Assembly (NCBI GenBank): GCA_036417435.1
Contig: CM070900.1
Coordinates: 34,821,496 to 34,885,495, forward strand
Length of the DNA stretch: 64,000 nucleotides
Direction: 5' to 3'
From: Inia geoffrensis
Taxonomy: Eukaryota; Chordata; Mammalia; Artiodactyla; Iniidae
Shown here: piece after piece, positions 35,341-48,290 of the stretch
How the letters are laid out: each line of letters begins with the position of its first letter
Position numbering within the stretch: the stretch's first letter is position 1
Notes under the pieces: model-generated
The model's database searches: none
The model's input: the letters and a program-made list of their open reading frames with translations, nothing else
Told to the model about the DNA's origin: nothing
Made by a program: the position numbers and the translations under genes

Positions 35341-38300
35341 GAATTGCTAAATTCCATTCTGACATCCTGTGTCATAAAGATGACCCTGTTGTCTAAAGAT
35401 GTTCAGGTTCACCTCTCATCTCCTGTATTCAGATCACCCACACTAGTAACTTCTGATGATCCTAGATTTCTAAGAGTTAGAAGGCCCTCACATCAGTCTA
35501 AACGATGACAATTTCTCTTACAAAACGTTGACAGTTTGTTCCTGCCCATACTGTGTAGTCAAAGATTGACAAATGTTTGCATACCGCCTACATTATTTTT
35601 GTCAAATCCACGTACCACCTGCTCTGCTATTTTATCAATGTTTCCTTTTACTTACTCACCTTTAACTTAAATAAATGTGCTTAAAAGAAGGGTGGTATCA
35701 CTATCTTTTGCGGAATTCTAGTACTGTTGACCAAAAATGAAATATAGTCATAATGATAAAAACCAATAATCTGCATCTGAAGACTTACTCCTCTCAGTTA
35801 AAATGGATAAGTAACAAGTCGTAGAAGAATGCAGATGGCATCTTGGCATCAGACTGACTTTCTTGTCTATGTAATATCCAAAATCATCTCTTGAACAATC
35901 AAGGATCTGCATGCCAACTTCTAGATAAAGTGTATGGCTGGAGCATACCAAATTTCCAGAGTACTCACTGCTTCTTGTTGATATATCCTTGGCCCCAACA
36001 GCTAAATCATTTAATTCTAAACTCCTGTTAAGATAAGTTGTATCTTAAAAAGTAAACATTGGGAGCTATTGATTGTTGGGCTTTCTGGCCTGAAAGGGAC
36101 TTTCTTTAGTTTATAGACATGGCTATGCTCTAGGCCACCACATACCGTAACCCTCAGTGGGAACACTTTCACTCACAGCTCGTAATCGTTTATTTGAACC
36201 TAAAACTAGATTATTCTTCTCAGGAACTAGGAACAAAACATGTTTTCATGTAGTTTCTATTACAGGAGAATTACGCTAAAACAAATGGAAGGAAACAGCG
36301 GTTATTATCACCTACTCTTTAGGTTTCCAATTAAAGAAAATCTTCACTCTGATAGACATTGACTAGTTTTTCTCCATTCCTCCTTTTCCGGAGAGAAGCT
36401 TTTCTTAATCACAATCATAAAAAAATCACTTTCAGAATATTGTGAAATGAGGATAATATTAGAACTCACCTCATAGTATTTTGTGAAAATTAAGTGTAGA
36501 AAGGTTAAATGTAAGTATCAGGAAAGGTCATTTATTATCAGCAATGACTTATGTGTCATAGTTAAATATTAAACAAAGGTGAATTTTAATTATGAAGGAA
36601 AATCATACATTAAAACTAATTAGGAAGAAAATATCCTATGATTATAAATATGAGAAATATTTTATTTAAATGCTTAATTAGCAAAAAAGGTTGTTGTAGA
36701 ATTCATTCTTTCAAAAATTTACTTATTTAGCTAATACAGATAGGTCTTACTGTGAATAAGTGGAACTAATGCAATTATTTGACATTAACATTACAATATG
36801 TTTACTAATAGGTCTCAGTTACCCACATTTTCAGTTACTGAGTATCTTTATCCTTAGTCATTCTTGTTCATAATTTTATTAAATTTTTCCATTGATTCTT
36901 ACAAGTATTTATTTATGTTATGACTGTTGTAAAGCAATTTTCAGGATGATTGTTTCATGCATGACTATGTGAGTTGCTGAAATCTGAGTAGCAATCATCC
37001 ACCCATCCACTCTTGACATGAATCTGAGAGGCCAGATGTCCTAGACTGATGCATCCATTCATCCAGCCTTGTCATCCAGTTGCAAGGACATTCATGTAAG
37101 ACAGATACCATGAGTGTGGATCCCTCTTCCAGTCACATCCAAGTCGCCATGAAACTATTTATTTATCAACAAGATATGCTTAGTAATAACACCTATCCTA
37201 CCTTTAGTAGATGTCTGTGGCTTTTATCTGTTCATCATCCATGCTTCCCCTTCCTGGAGAGAGCACATCAGTGACCTTTCTTTGGGTAATCATTCCTCAC
37301 CCATTCCCAGTCCACAAGGTTTGGATGTGGTTCACCCCAGCTTCAGGACCAGGGGTGAACACATGCCCATCTATCAGAGCAAGTAATACGTTGAAGGTAG
37401 AACTGTGATCCAAGTGCACTGAGAGTGTCCTATCTTTGTAATTTTAGGGGAGTTAGTAAATGGCTAATTGTCTCAGGGCTGCTAAACCAGAGCAGCTGAT
37501 GGTCATCTTTGGAAGACAGCCTGTCTGAGAATGAAGCCAACTTGCCTAAAACAGAATTAGGAGATGAAGCACTTTAAGCCTCTGAATCCACATGTAGCCA
37601 AAGGTGAACACCCTTAACTTTTTCGGTTACATGACCTAATAGTCACTTACTGTAGCTAGTTTGAATTTGGTTCCTGTCACTTTCAACCCCAAGGGCACTG
37701 AATAATACACTACGGAATAATAAGTACACCTCAAAGAATTAAATGAGTAATCACTGGTGTATATCACAAAGTGAGCCAGCTAGTAAGCAAGCACTCGATA
37801 AGTATTAGCTATCACTAAGAACTGTAATTACAATTTATCAATTACTGAGTGCCTTATACAAGTTAGGCAAATGCACTGAGCTTGGGGAATAATAAAAGCA
37901 GAGTAAAAAAATTCCTTGTAGAATTAGCAAATGGAGATGTTTCCAAAGGGGATTTAAAGGAAAAAACAAAACCAAAACAGAAACAAAAAAGCAAGACACT
38001 ACAATTGACATTAGGTGCCTAGAAGTAGGGAGAGTAAGTTTGCCTGAGATTGGAGACAGCTGGAGCTTTTTAAGACCTTCATATGTCCAAGTTCTTTAAC
38101 TTTTGGAGGCCCCTTGACACATAACGTAAAGCACATTAAAATGTACCTTTCCCATATGAAATGTGAATTTGTGAACAGTATTAAATTTTTATAGACTTTT
38201 AATTAAACATTAATTAATTTCAACATTTACAGCTTTTTCAGATTTGGACCCAATATGTACATTGGAATTCCAACATTTTTTATAAGCCCTCAAAAGGCTT

Positions 38301-39019
38301 GTAAACCCTAGGCTTTCTAACTCAGGCATTTAGTAGAAAAACAATCCTGGTAGAGGAGCATCAGGAAAGGCCTCAGATTGTGTGACCCACATTCTGGAAA
38401 ATTTCATTTTGCATACTGGATTATCTATCTTTGGCAATCTCTTACTGGCCATCCCTAAGAAACCAACCTGAGAGGGATGTTGAGAAATTATTCCTTAGGA
38501 CTGTCAATGTCACTGCTTATACAGCAGTTTTGCTCATTTATTTATATTGATAAGCACACCTCTCCTCCCCTGCCGGTCTGGAGAAGCAGTTGGTAAAAAG
38601 GACTTCTCTCCCACTCTGTCCTTTTCTAGGATAAGGGATACGGTGTTGCATTGCTTCTGAGACTGTGCATGAATATAATTAGCATCCCCATGGTGTCAGA
38701 GCTCAGGTAATTTCCTCATCTAACAATTTTGCCTCCATCTGGAGCATCAGTAGTTTCATTTTGTACTTTGAGGTACACTTTTCTGTACTCTTGAAGATGG
38801 ATTCATTTGAGGTGGTGCTAAAAGGCATTTTCCTTCAAAAGGTGTCCAGTAACTCTAGCTCTGAAAATTTCCTATTGGTCATTTGATTGTTAAATCAAGT
38901 CTCTGTTAGGTGCAGAGATCCTTTGTCTGGGCTATGATTTTATTTCTGTTATATTAACTCAATGGGTGAGACAAGCTGAGAACTGTAGACAAATTTGCAG
39001 GAGTTTTATATATAAAGTC
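35341..39019. other. Non-coding, largely unrecognised
   Basis: About 3.7 kb without a supported gene. About 36440-36560 has MIR-like 3' words ('gtgaaatgaggataatatta'). About 37775-37810 resembles an L2/MIR tail. Confidence 0.4.
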
Positions 39020-39215
39020 ACATAGGACTCAGGAAGAGCCTGAGTTCATTAGTATTTTCTTATAAACTGTGCAATCTTATAGCTACTTAATCTCTGCTTC
39101 TGTTTCCTTATATATAAAATGGGGATATTAATTATTAACATTTTATAGACACATTTTGAGGATTTAATACTTTACTATACATAAAACATTTGGAACAGTA
39201 TCTGACACACTGATA
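39020..39215 (+). repeat. MIR SINE
   Basis: 'gtgcaatcttatagctactt', 'ttctgtttccttatatataa', 'aatggggatattaattatta', 'aacagtatctgacac'. Confidence 0.6.
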
Positions 39216-40399
39216 TTATTATTTTATTATTATTACTACATGTTATATTTTAGTTAAGTAATTTAAATTGATTTATATATCATCAGTCTTACTGTGGTCA
39301 AAAATGTTATAGACACTCAGGTTTAATGTTAGTGTTATCTGCTGAAGGAGGAACAGCCAGGACTCAGTGGGCATAGAATTCACGTTTCTAATTCTGCAGA
39401 TCAAAACCTCATTAACCCATAAGCCCATAATTTGGAATTTATGGTAATATAGGAGAAATTTAATTTTCCGGTGTCTGTGAAGGTAAGGTTTGCCAGACAA
39501 ATAAATAGAGGGTATTTTTGACTAGCATAAGGGAAAAAATATTTGATAAAATTAAACTACTCTAGGAATATTCTTTAGCACATAAAAATAAAGGTACATT
39601 CATAAATAAGATATTTGGAGAGGTTATTTTAAAATGGTTCTTATTTGTATATTACAGTAGGTCCAGGAAGCCATATACTTGACAACATTTTATTAGTAAT
39701 TAGTAAGTTAGTACTGAAAGTAATAAATGTATATTTTCTTTCAGCATATTCTTTCTGACTTTCTCCCTACTCTTCAGTATTAATGAAATTTCTACACACT
39801 ATTTAAAAAGACCCCAATCAATATTCAAAGCTAAGAGACTCATTATTCATTTTAAAAAAGAATAATAAATACAAATGTTCAATCAATTCAGCAAAACAGG
39901 TAACCCACGTTCCATGAGAACTCTGTCCATGCTGCACAAGAAGCAGGAGGTCAGGGAAGATGCCCTGGCACCTGTGGGCACATCCTATACTTGTTCTTCA
40001 ACAGGATAAAGGCTATGGTGTGGAATACCACATTACCTTCCCCCCAGCTGAATTGTGTGAGATTCTAGGGAGGGAATCGGGGTGGCAGAGGGACACAAGG
40101 GCTCAACTTTTGAATTTTATACCAGGAGCATGTCATATCTATTCAAAACTTTTAAAACTTTTTAAGGATTTAATACAGTTGACTAGTCCTTTTTTATCAG
40201 AATATTATCTTTTCTTGGCTTTGATCATACCACAGTGATTTTCCTCTTACCTTCTGGGCCATTTCTAATTTCACTCTTCTGGATGACTGTAATTGCCCTT
40301 CTCTGGAAGATTCTCGTCTTAGTCTGTTCATCCTGCCTGCATAAGTCTCATATACTCCCATGACTTAAGTTGTTTGCATCTGCAGGATCAGCAAATACA
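39216..40399. other. Non-coding, nothing recognised
   Basis: AT-rich; a 92-codon frame at 39960-40238 has no family features. Confidence 0.4.
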
Positions 40400-40620
40400 G
40401 ACTTATTCATTAAAATGTACGTATTTTAGGTTTCTACTATGGGCACTAGGCACTAGAATACAGCACTTAGCAAAGCAGGCAAAATTTTCTGTTTTTCTGG
40501 ACTTGCATTCCAGTCAGGAAGATAGAATTACAGTGGGCAAAATAAAATATGTTAGACAGTAATAGGTCTTAAAGAGAAACATTCAGACAGAAAGGGAAGT
40601 AGTGTCAGGATGGGATGCAG
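40400..40620 (+). repeat. Unassigned ancient repeat family member (start)
   Basis: 'ctactatgggcactaggcac', 'gcattccagtcaggaagata', 'aaatatgttagacagtaata': same order as the start of the family at 29.87 kb. Confidence 0.4.
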
Positions 40621-40639
40621 AAATTTTGTACTGGCCCCA

Positions 40640-41510
40640 CATCAGCCCTCAGTTCTGAGCTTCAGGTACATTTATCAAAATGTCCAGTGCACCCTGCATG
40701 ACTAGCTGGGACCTTAAACTCATCGTGACCCAAACTGAATAACTATCCCTATCAACTATCTTCTACCACCACCACTGAGATGCTCAAACCAGAATGTATG
40801 AGTCATTCTTGAATCCGTCTTCTCCCTCATTCCTCATATCCCATGGGTGAGAAAGTTAGCCAGTTCTCCCACATAACTCTAACCCCTTCTCTCCATCTTC
40901 ACCGTCACTATCCTAATTTGGACCAACATCACCTCTCACCTGGATTCTTGCAGTAAGAAATCCCCTATAGCCATTACCACCTTCCTCCAGTGTGATTAAA
41001 ACTCATCTTGTCACTCCTCTACTTGAACAGGTCAGTGGAACCGAATTGCTCTTGCCCAGCTCCCCAGACACACCACTCTTGGAGCCATTCTTACCCTTGT
41101 CCCCTAGTCTTTGTTCTTCCTTCATTCTTCATTTATGCCATCCTCTCTTGGCCCAGGATATTTTCACATACTGTTTCTTCTTCCTGGAATATTCTTCCCC
41201 CAACTCTTCATCAGGGTAACTCATCTTTCAAATTTCAATTAAAACATCACTCTATCATGCAAGTTTTACCCAAATCCTCAAACTGAGTTATTTGCATCAA
41301 TTATGCATTCCATAATATCCTATCTTCCCCACTTCACAATACATGCTACATGTGTTATCACTTTTATACTGCTCTTTCCCACACTGGAATGTGAGCTCCA
41401 AAAGGATACGGACCATGTCTGCCTTTTCAACACATCATCCCTAGTGCTCGTCAAATGATGTTTGACGTAGAGTAGGTGCCCAGTACATATTTACTGAACA
41501 AATGAATAAA
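40640..41510 (+). repeat. L2-type LINE 3' region
   Basis: 'catcacctctcacctggatt', 'acctggattcttgcagtaag', 'cctggaatattcttccccca', 'gctccaaaaggatacggacc', and the tail 'gagtaggtgcccagtacata', 'tttactgaacaaatgaataa'. The first 250 bp could be a separate old repeat. Confidence 0.6.
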
Positions 41511-42194
41511 TATTATAGCAAAGACAAATAGCATATGATTAGTGACGGTTATTACTTGGCATTTGTATGCTTCATACTCAGACATGACTTCGAATCATGA
41601 TCTCTTAAGAGTACTTACATATTGCCTTCTCATCGTACATCTGGGATCATGGAGGATGCTCTCCAGCAAATGACACATTTCCAGAATCCAACAGTGCCTT
41701 CCCTTGCACATTGTTCCAAATTTCACATTCCTAGGCAGCATTACCAGACAAGTCTTCCAGACAGATGTCCTACTGTTGATTCTGCTGTAAAATAGAGACC
41801 CGCTTTAGGCATAAATTGACCTCAGAGTTTGTAACCAGTAGGACTATCTCTAATTATATTAGTTACAGTTATTATTAAGAAATAACAATGAAATGGTACC
41901 ACATAAAGAAAATAAATACGATTTTGTCTTCTGTCCTTTTGATTGCTGCTTGGGTCTTTAATACATTTTCTTCTTACCCTTATCTTAATTCCCTTGGGAT
42001 ATCTGCTCCTCTCTTCTCAGGCTAATCTATGCCTTCTCAGGATCATTGCACCAAACTGAAGTCCGCTCAGTCTTTATAGGCTAATGCTATTAAACCCTGT
42101 TTGCTTTCTTGCCCCTTCATTATGCCTTCCTTATTCACTAAAAATTGCCGATATTTATTAATCACATGCCAAATGCTACACATATGTTTATATC
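41511..42194. other. Non-coding, nothing recognised
   Basis: No supported gene or repeat. Confidence 0.4.
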
Positions 42195-42365
42195 ATTCTA
42201 CAGCAAACAAAGAAGGCACTATATTTTAATTTTTAAAGAAGAGGAAGCTGAGATTTAGTGAAGTTAAGTGACCTGCCCAAGTCCCCAAAACACTAAGTAT
42301 CTGAACTGGGATTTGAGCCCAAAGGTCTGCCTCCAGTTCCTTTGAAACTGTTGGCACTGTGCTAT
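42195..42365 (-). repeat. MIR SINE
   Basis: 'aagaggaagctgagatttag', 'tgaagttaagtgacctgccc', 'gaactgggatttgagcccaa'. Confidence 0.75.
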
Positions 42366-42915
42366 TGTCTTACTTGCTGAGACGCAGGTCACTGTAGCTG
42401 TTCGGCCTCTTTTCCCTTAATTTTCCCTTTATGTTAGGTCTTCAATAAATACTGTTTAACTTTTCCCTGGGCTGTTATTATTGTTATTATTATTATTATT
42501 ATTAGTGGTTGATGACTGATGGTATTCGTTGTTTCATTCTGTTCACTGAATTCTGTTCTTTCAACCGAAATTGAACTGAGCCTAAATAAGAGGAGCTGGT
42601 AGTGCAGCAAGTGCAACGTGGATAACCCTGTCAGAAGGAAAACCCTATTTCAAGCTGTTTTCAAGAAGAAGAAGAGCTTTCTAGGGCTTCAGGAGTTGGT
42701 GTAGTCAAACTGTTTGGGAATCCTTTGGTATAATGTTAACATGTAATCTAAACTTTCCCCACCTTCAGTAGGGTGAGCCTATGTAAAAGATTACCATTGT
42801 TTTGTGAGTCCATAGAAAAAGGGAAATAGGCAGTTTTCCTGAGCCATAGGTCTGTATTTTGATTCCTGTAAGTCTCAACCTAAGTAATTAGATAGGAGAG
42901 TTACAGATTTCCAAT
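42366..42915. other. Non-coding; (TTA)n tract
   Basis: A TTATTA microsatellite lies at about 42476-42504. The rest is unrecognised flank next to the CpG island. Confidence 0.5.
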
Positions 42916-42916
42916 C

Positions 42917-42948
42917 TCTCCCTCTCTCTCTCTCTGTCTCTCCCTCTC

Positions 42949-42979
<31 letters not shown>

Positions 42980-42992
42980 GTCTCTGTCTCTC
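42917..42992 (+). repeat. TCTC/TCTG pyrimidine microsatellite
   Basis: Near-uninterrupted CT/CTGT repeats including a (TCTG)n block around 42950-42972. A 190-codon minus-strand frame crossing it encodes an R/E/D/T-rich low-complexity tail and is not a gene. Confidence 0.95.
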
Positions 42993-43215
42993 TCCCATGT
43001 TCGTATGTGTGTATCTTTGGACCGACTCCTAGGAGCTGGGAGACCGCCACACTCTAAATCTGTACGTCTGCACTGTTGAAGAGGCTGTTTTACCGTCTCA
43101 AATCCAGAAACTCCCCTCCCGCTCGCCTTCTGTCCCCGGGGAGCTGTCAGATTCCCGCCTTGCAGCCCTCCCGCCTCCACACTGACCCTGGTGTCAGTAC
43201 CCGGCGGCCCCAGAA

Positions 43216-43231
43216 TGACCCCTGACCTTGG
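43216..43231 (-). promoter_or_regulatory. DR1-type nuclear receptor motif
   Basis: The reverse strand reads CCAAGGTCAGGGGTCA, that is AGGTCA and GGGTCA spaced by one base. This is the consensus geometry for RXR-partner, HNF4 or COUP-TF binding, with an ERR-like AAGGTCA half-site. A TATAAA word follows at 43259-43264. Function is inferred only. Confidence 0.5.
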
Positions 43232-43474
43232 CGGGGGAGGAGGGAGATTGCCAAGAGGTATAAATGGGTCAAGAGTGCCGAAGGGACCAGGACCTTGAGG
43301 AGTCCGGGTGCGACGTCGGGCGCCCCCTCCTCTCCGCAGACAGAGGCGGGGGCCAGCCTGGTGCGAGGCGCGCGCCCGCGTCTCTCGAGGCCTCCGGGGG
43401 CTCGGCGGCAGCAGGAGCTGCGCTGCAAGAGGAGTCGCGGCCGGCAAGGTCGGGGCGAGTCAAGACCGTCTTGT

Positions 43475-43672
43475 CTAATGGTTAGGGTCGCTGGCTTTCG
43501 CATCCAATCTCGGTTTCACCTCTAGCCACCTGGGTGACCTTGGGCAATTTCCTTAGCTTTAGCGCGCCAGTTTCTAAATCCATAATGTGGGGAAAGCGAG
43601 GTGCTGGCTAAACCTGGGCTTGTAAGAATGAACTAATGAAGCACTGTTGGCACGTAGTAGGCGCTCGGTTAC
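43475..43672 (+). repeat. MIR SINE inside the CpG island
   Basis: 'taatggttagggtcgctggc', 'cacctctagccacctgggtg', 'accttgggcaatttccttag', then 'gttggcacgtagtaggcgct'. A sense MIR covering most of the element, with unusually many CpGs for its age. Confidence 0.8.
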
Positions 43673-44569
43673 AGGTTAAGCTGAGGAGGAGGAGTTAGAA
43701 GTTCCACTTTGGGGTCCGGAACGTTGGTTCCAGCTCTGACTTCTCCTGTATTCACTAAGGAGAGGGGGAGGGGGCAGCGGGAGCACCTGTCCTCCCCCCT
43801 CCCCTGCTCCTCTGTTGCCAGATAAACTCGGGAGAACCCGGAGAGTCCGTCCCGGGCCGGGGCACCCTCAGACCGCCCGGCTGCCGGAGACTAGCAACGT
43901 CTCCGGGCGCCCGCAGCGCATCCCTTTCCCGCGAGCCGAGGAAAGATTTCTTCCGTGTATCTCCCTCCCTCTCGAACCCTGGAGCTCGCTCGCTGCTGCC
44001 TCTGGGTCCCGGCGGTCGCGGAGAGCTGGGTCGAGCCTCCGGCTGCAGGGGAGAGGCAACCCCGGGGCGTGCGAGTCCCTCCTGGCCCCGAGCTGGGGAG
44101 CGAGGAAGAGGTGGCGCGGAGCCCGCGGGAGGACGTGGAGGCCCCGAGCCCCTTCCTCATTTCGCCCGCCTTCCGGGGACCGCTCTGACTTTTTGCGTCC
44201 CAAGGCACCGCCACCCACCCTCCCCGGCCGGGGCCGAGGGCCAGAGGAGCCGGGGACCGCAGCGCCGCGCGGCGGGATTGGGCAGCGAGCGCAGGCCGGC
44301 GAGGTGAGGAGGGGCGCGCGGCGGGCGGGGAGGGTGCCGCCAGTGTGCGCGCGCAAGTGCGCGTGCTCTGAGGGGGCGTGGGTGCCCGCCAGGCGAGTCC
44401 CAGCCGGTCGCCAGCCCTTCCTGCACCCGGTCACCGCCGGAGCCTCTCGCCACCCGGCCTCCCTAGGCCCCCAAGTCCCATCAACCCTTCCTGCAAACTC
44501 CACCCTCCCTACTCATAATTTCCCAATGCAGAATCAGACCGAAACCTTGAGAGACAGCGCTGTCTTTCT

Positions 44570-44600
44570 ACTCCCCTCGCCCCCCCCCGCCCCCCGCCCT
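44570..44600. repeat. C-rich tract
   Basis: Runs of C8-C9 and C5 separated by single G bases just before the MEF2/TATA-like element. The minus strand is correspondingly G-rich and could form quadruplexes. Confidence 0.8.
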
Positions 44601-44605
44601 TCCTG

Positions 44606-44615
44606 CTATAAATAA
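44606..44615 (+). promoter_or_regulatory. MEF2-like / TATA-like element
   Basis: CTATAAATAA fits the MEF2 consensus YTAWWWWTAR and also contains TATAAATA. It sits at the 3' side of the CpG-densest block with an ACGTCA half-CRE about 20 bp downstream (44636-44641). Either reading is a motif match only. Confidence 0.4.
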
Positions 44616-44849
44616 TCCGGACCAGAGGGTCAGGCACGTCACACGGTGAGAAACCGGGACCCCGAGGTTGTCTTCTCTGGGGATAGGGGGCAAAGAGTGA
44701 GGAGAAGGAGAAAGAAATTGCTCGTGAGTAGTGAAGAAAAGCTTGCTCTTTAACTCCTAGAAAAGACCAGGCATCATTTTATTATCATTCTTTTTTTTCC
44801 CTTTTTTTCTTTCCTTTCATTTCCGTGGCTGTCTTATTCTCCATGCTAC

Positions 44850-45069
44850 GTCCCCCCCCTCCACTCCCGGCCCCAAATCCAACGCATTGCTCAACACTCC
44901 TCCCATCGGTTTCTTTCCTCCCTCCCCCTTTCACTCCCGCTCCCACCTTCCCCTTCCCTCCTCTTCCCTCCGCCCCCCCCCCGCCCCCACCTCCGCCTCC
45001 AGCACCCATTTCGCCCCAGGCAGGGGATGCTATTTGCCACGGAAATAAAGTTCAGATGCCCCCCCCGCC
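44850..45069. repeat. Pyrimidine/C-rich low-complexity stretch
   Basis: Several runs of 7 to 11 C, including about 44971-44981 and 45059-45067, in a C/T-dominated stretch. Overlapping long frames encode proline- or glycine-rich low-complexity sequence and are rejected as genes. Confidence 0.85.
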
Positions 45070-45474
45070 CCCGCCGCTTGCTGATACCAGAAGTGGACTC
45101 TCAGGCACCCATCTTCCCCCTAGCGCTACACACCTGCTCTCCTTTAAATTCCTAATCTGGTTTTGCATATTTAAGAGGAAACACCCCCGCCCCCCCCACA
45201 CCCCAAAACCCCACAACCCGCGAGGTGCAAAACTGCCTCCTGCAAGCACCAAAACTTAACAGACTCTCTAGTTGTTTTTGTCTTAACAAAAGGACAACAA
45301 AGATTTTACTCCGGGTCCTCCTGTGGGGTGACTTTTCTATATTATTCAAATACGCATATATTATACATATATATGTTTTTCCTTTTTCCCCTTTGATTTT
45401 TTTTTCCTCCTTAACAAGAAAATCTTCTTGGTCCCAGGCAACCGCTGCTGCCCCTTTGATGTTTTGGTACGCCT

Positions 45475-45486
45475 TGCGCATGCGCC
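45475..45486 (+). promoter_or_regulatory. NRF-1 binding site consensus
   Basis: TGCGCATGCGCC contains the perfect palindrome GCGCATGCGC (45476-45485), the classic nuclear respiratory factor 1 site. It lies 85 bp upstream of the GABRB2 start codon. NRF-1 control of the paralogue GABRB1 has been reported; its use here is inferred. Confidence 0.65.
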
Positions 45487-45495
45487 TCACATTAG

Positions 45496-45802
<307 letters not shown>

Positions 45803-45894
45803 TGTCAATGACCCTAGTAATATGTCGCTGGTTAAAGAGACGGTGGACAGACTCCTGAAAGGCTATGATATTCGGCTGAGACCAGATTTTGGAG
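45803..45894 (+). CDS. GABRB2: GABA-A receptor subunit beta-2, coding exon 2
   Basis: A 92-bp exon continuing in phase: [20 protein letters not shown], then [11 protein letters not shown] and the first base of the next Gly codon, donor GGAG|GTAATG. This is the start of the mature extracellular N-terminal helix of the Cys-loop receptor domain. Asn32 in N-M-S is an N-glycosylation sequon conserved in beta subunits. The [11 protein letters not shown] segment is a hallmark of GABA-A beta subunits and begins beta-strand 1 of the ligand-binding fold. VNDPSNMSL distinguishes beta-2 from beta-1 (TNEPSNMSY) and beta-3 (VNDPGNMSF). No stops or frameshifts. Confidence 0.97.
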
Positions 45895-48139
<2,245 letters not shown>

Positions 48140-48290
48140 TAATTCACTCGAGAGCCAAATACTAGGTAGTGGATATGCTCTTAACATGATATAAATTTTC
48201 ATCACCCCAGAATTCAAATATAGAGGAAGCTCAAATAACCAGCCCAACCTTATACAATGTCCAAAGATAGGTGATAATCCTGAGCTATCA
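48140..48290 (-). repeat. MIR-like SINE in intron 3
   Basis: Diverged antisense MIR words ('gtagtggatatgctcttaac', 'cataggtg'-like end). Confidence 0.35.

Larger units (their letters stand above)
43080..45130. promoter_or_regulatory. GABRB2: CpG island / GABRB2 5' regulatory region
   Basis: An abrupt change from AT-rich flank to GC-rich sequence with dense CpG, strongest at about 43300-44470, ending just before the first coding exon. It includes a strong splice-donor-like GAG|GTGAGG at 44303/44304, which could end an untranslated first exon. Long apparent frames on both strands (for example 266 codons at 43815-44615) arise because GC-rich DNA has few stop codons. The exact transcription start cannot be fixed from sequence alone. 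Confidence 0.85.

Noticed and set aside
42875..43447. 190-codon minus frame
   Set aside because: Its C-terminal part is the translated TCTC/TCTG microsatellite and the rest is CpG-island low complexity.
43815..44615. 266-codon + strand frame in the CpG island, with 211-, 107- and 98-codon antisense frames over the same DNA
   Set aside because: All frames stay open because the DNA is GC-rich. The translations are P/R/G/A-rich without domains, and several frames on both strands are open over the same bases.
44785..45259. Glycine-rich (-) and proline-rich (+) frames
   Set aside because: Products of C/T-rich low-complexity DNA directly before the first coding exon; no protein features.
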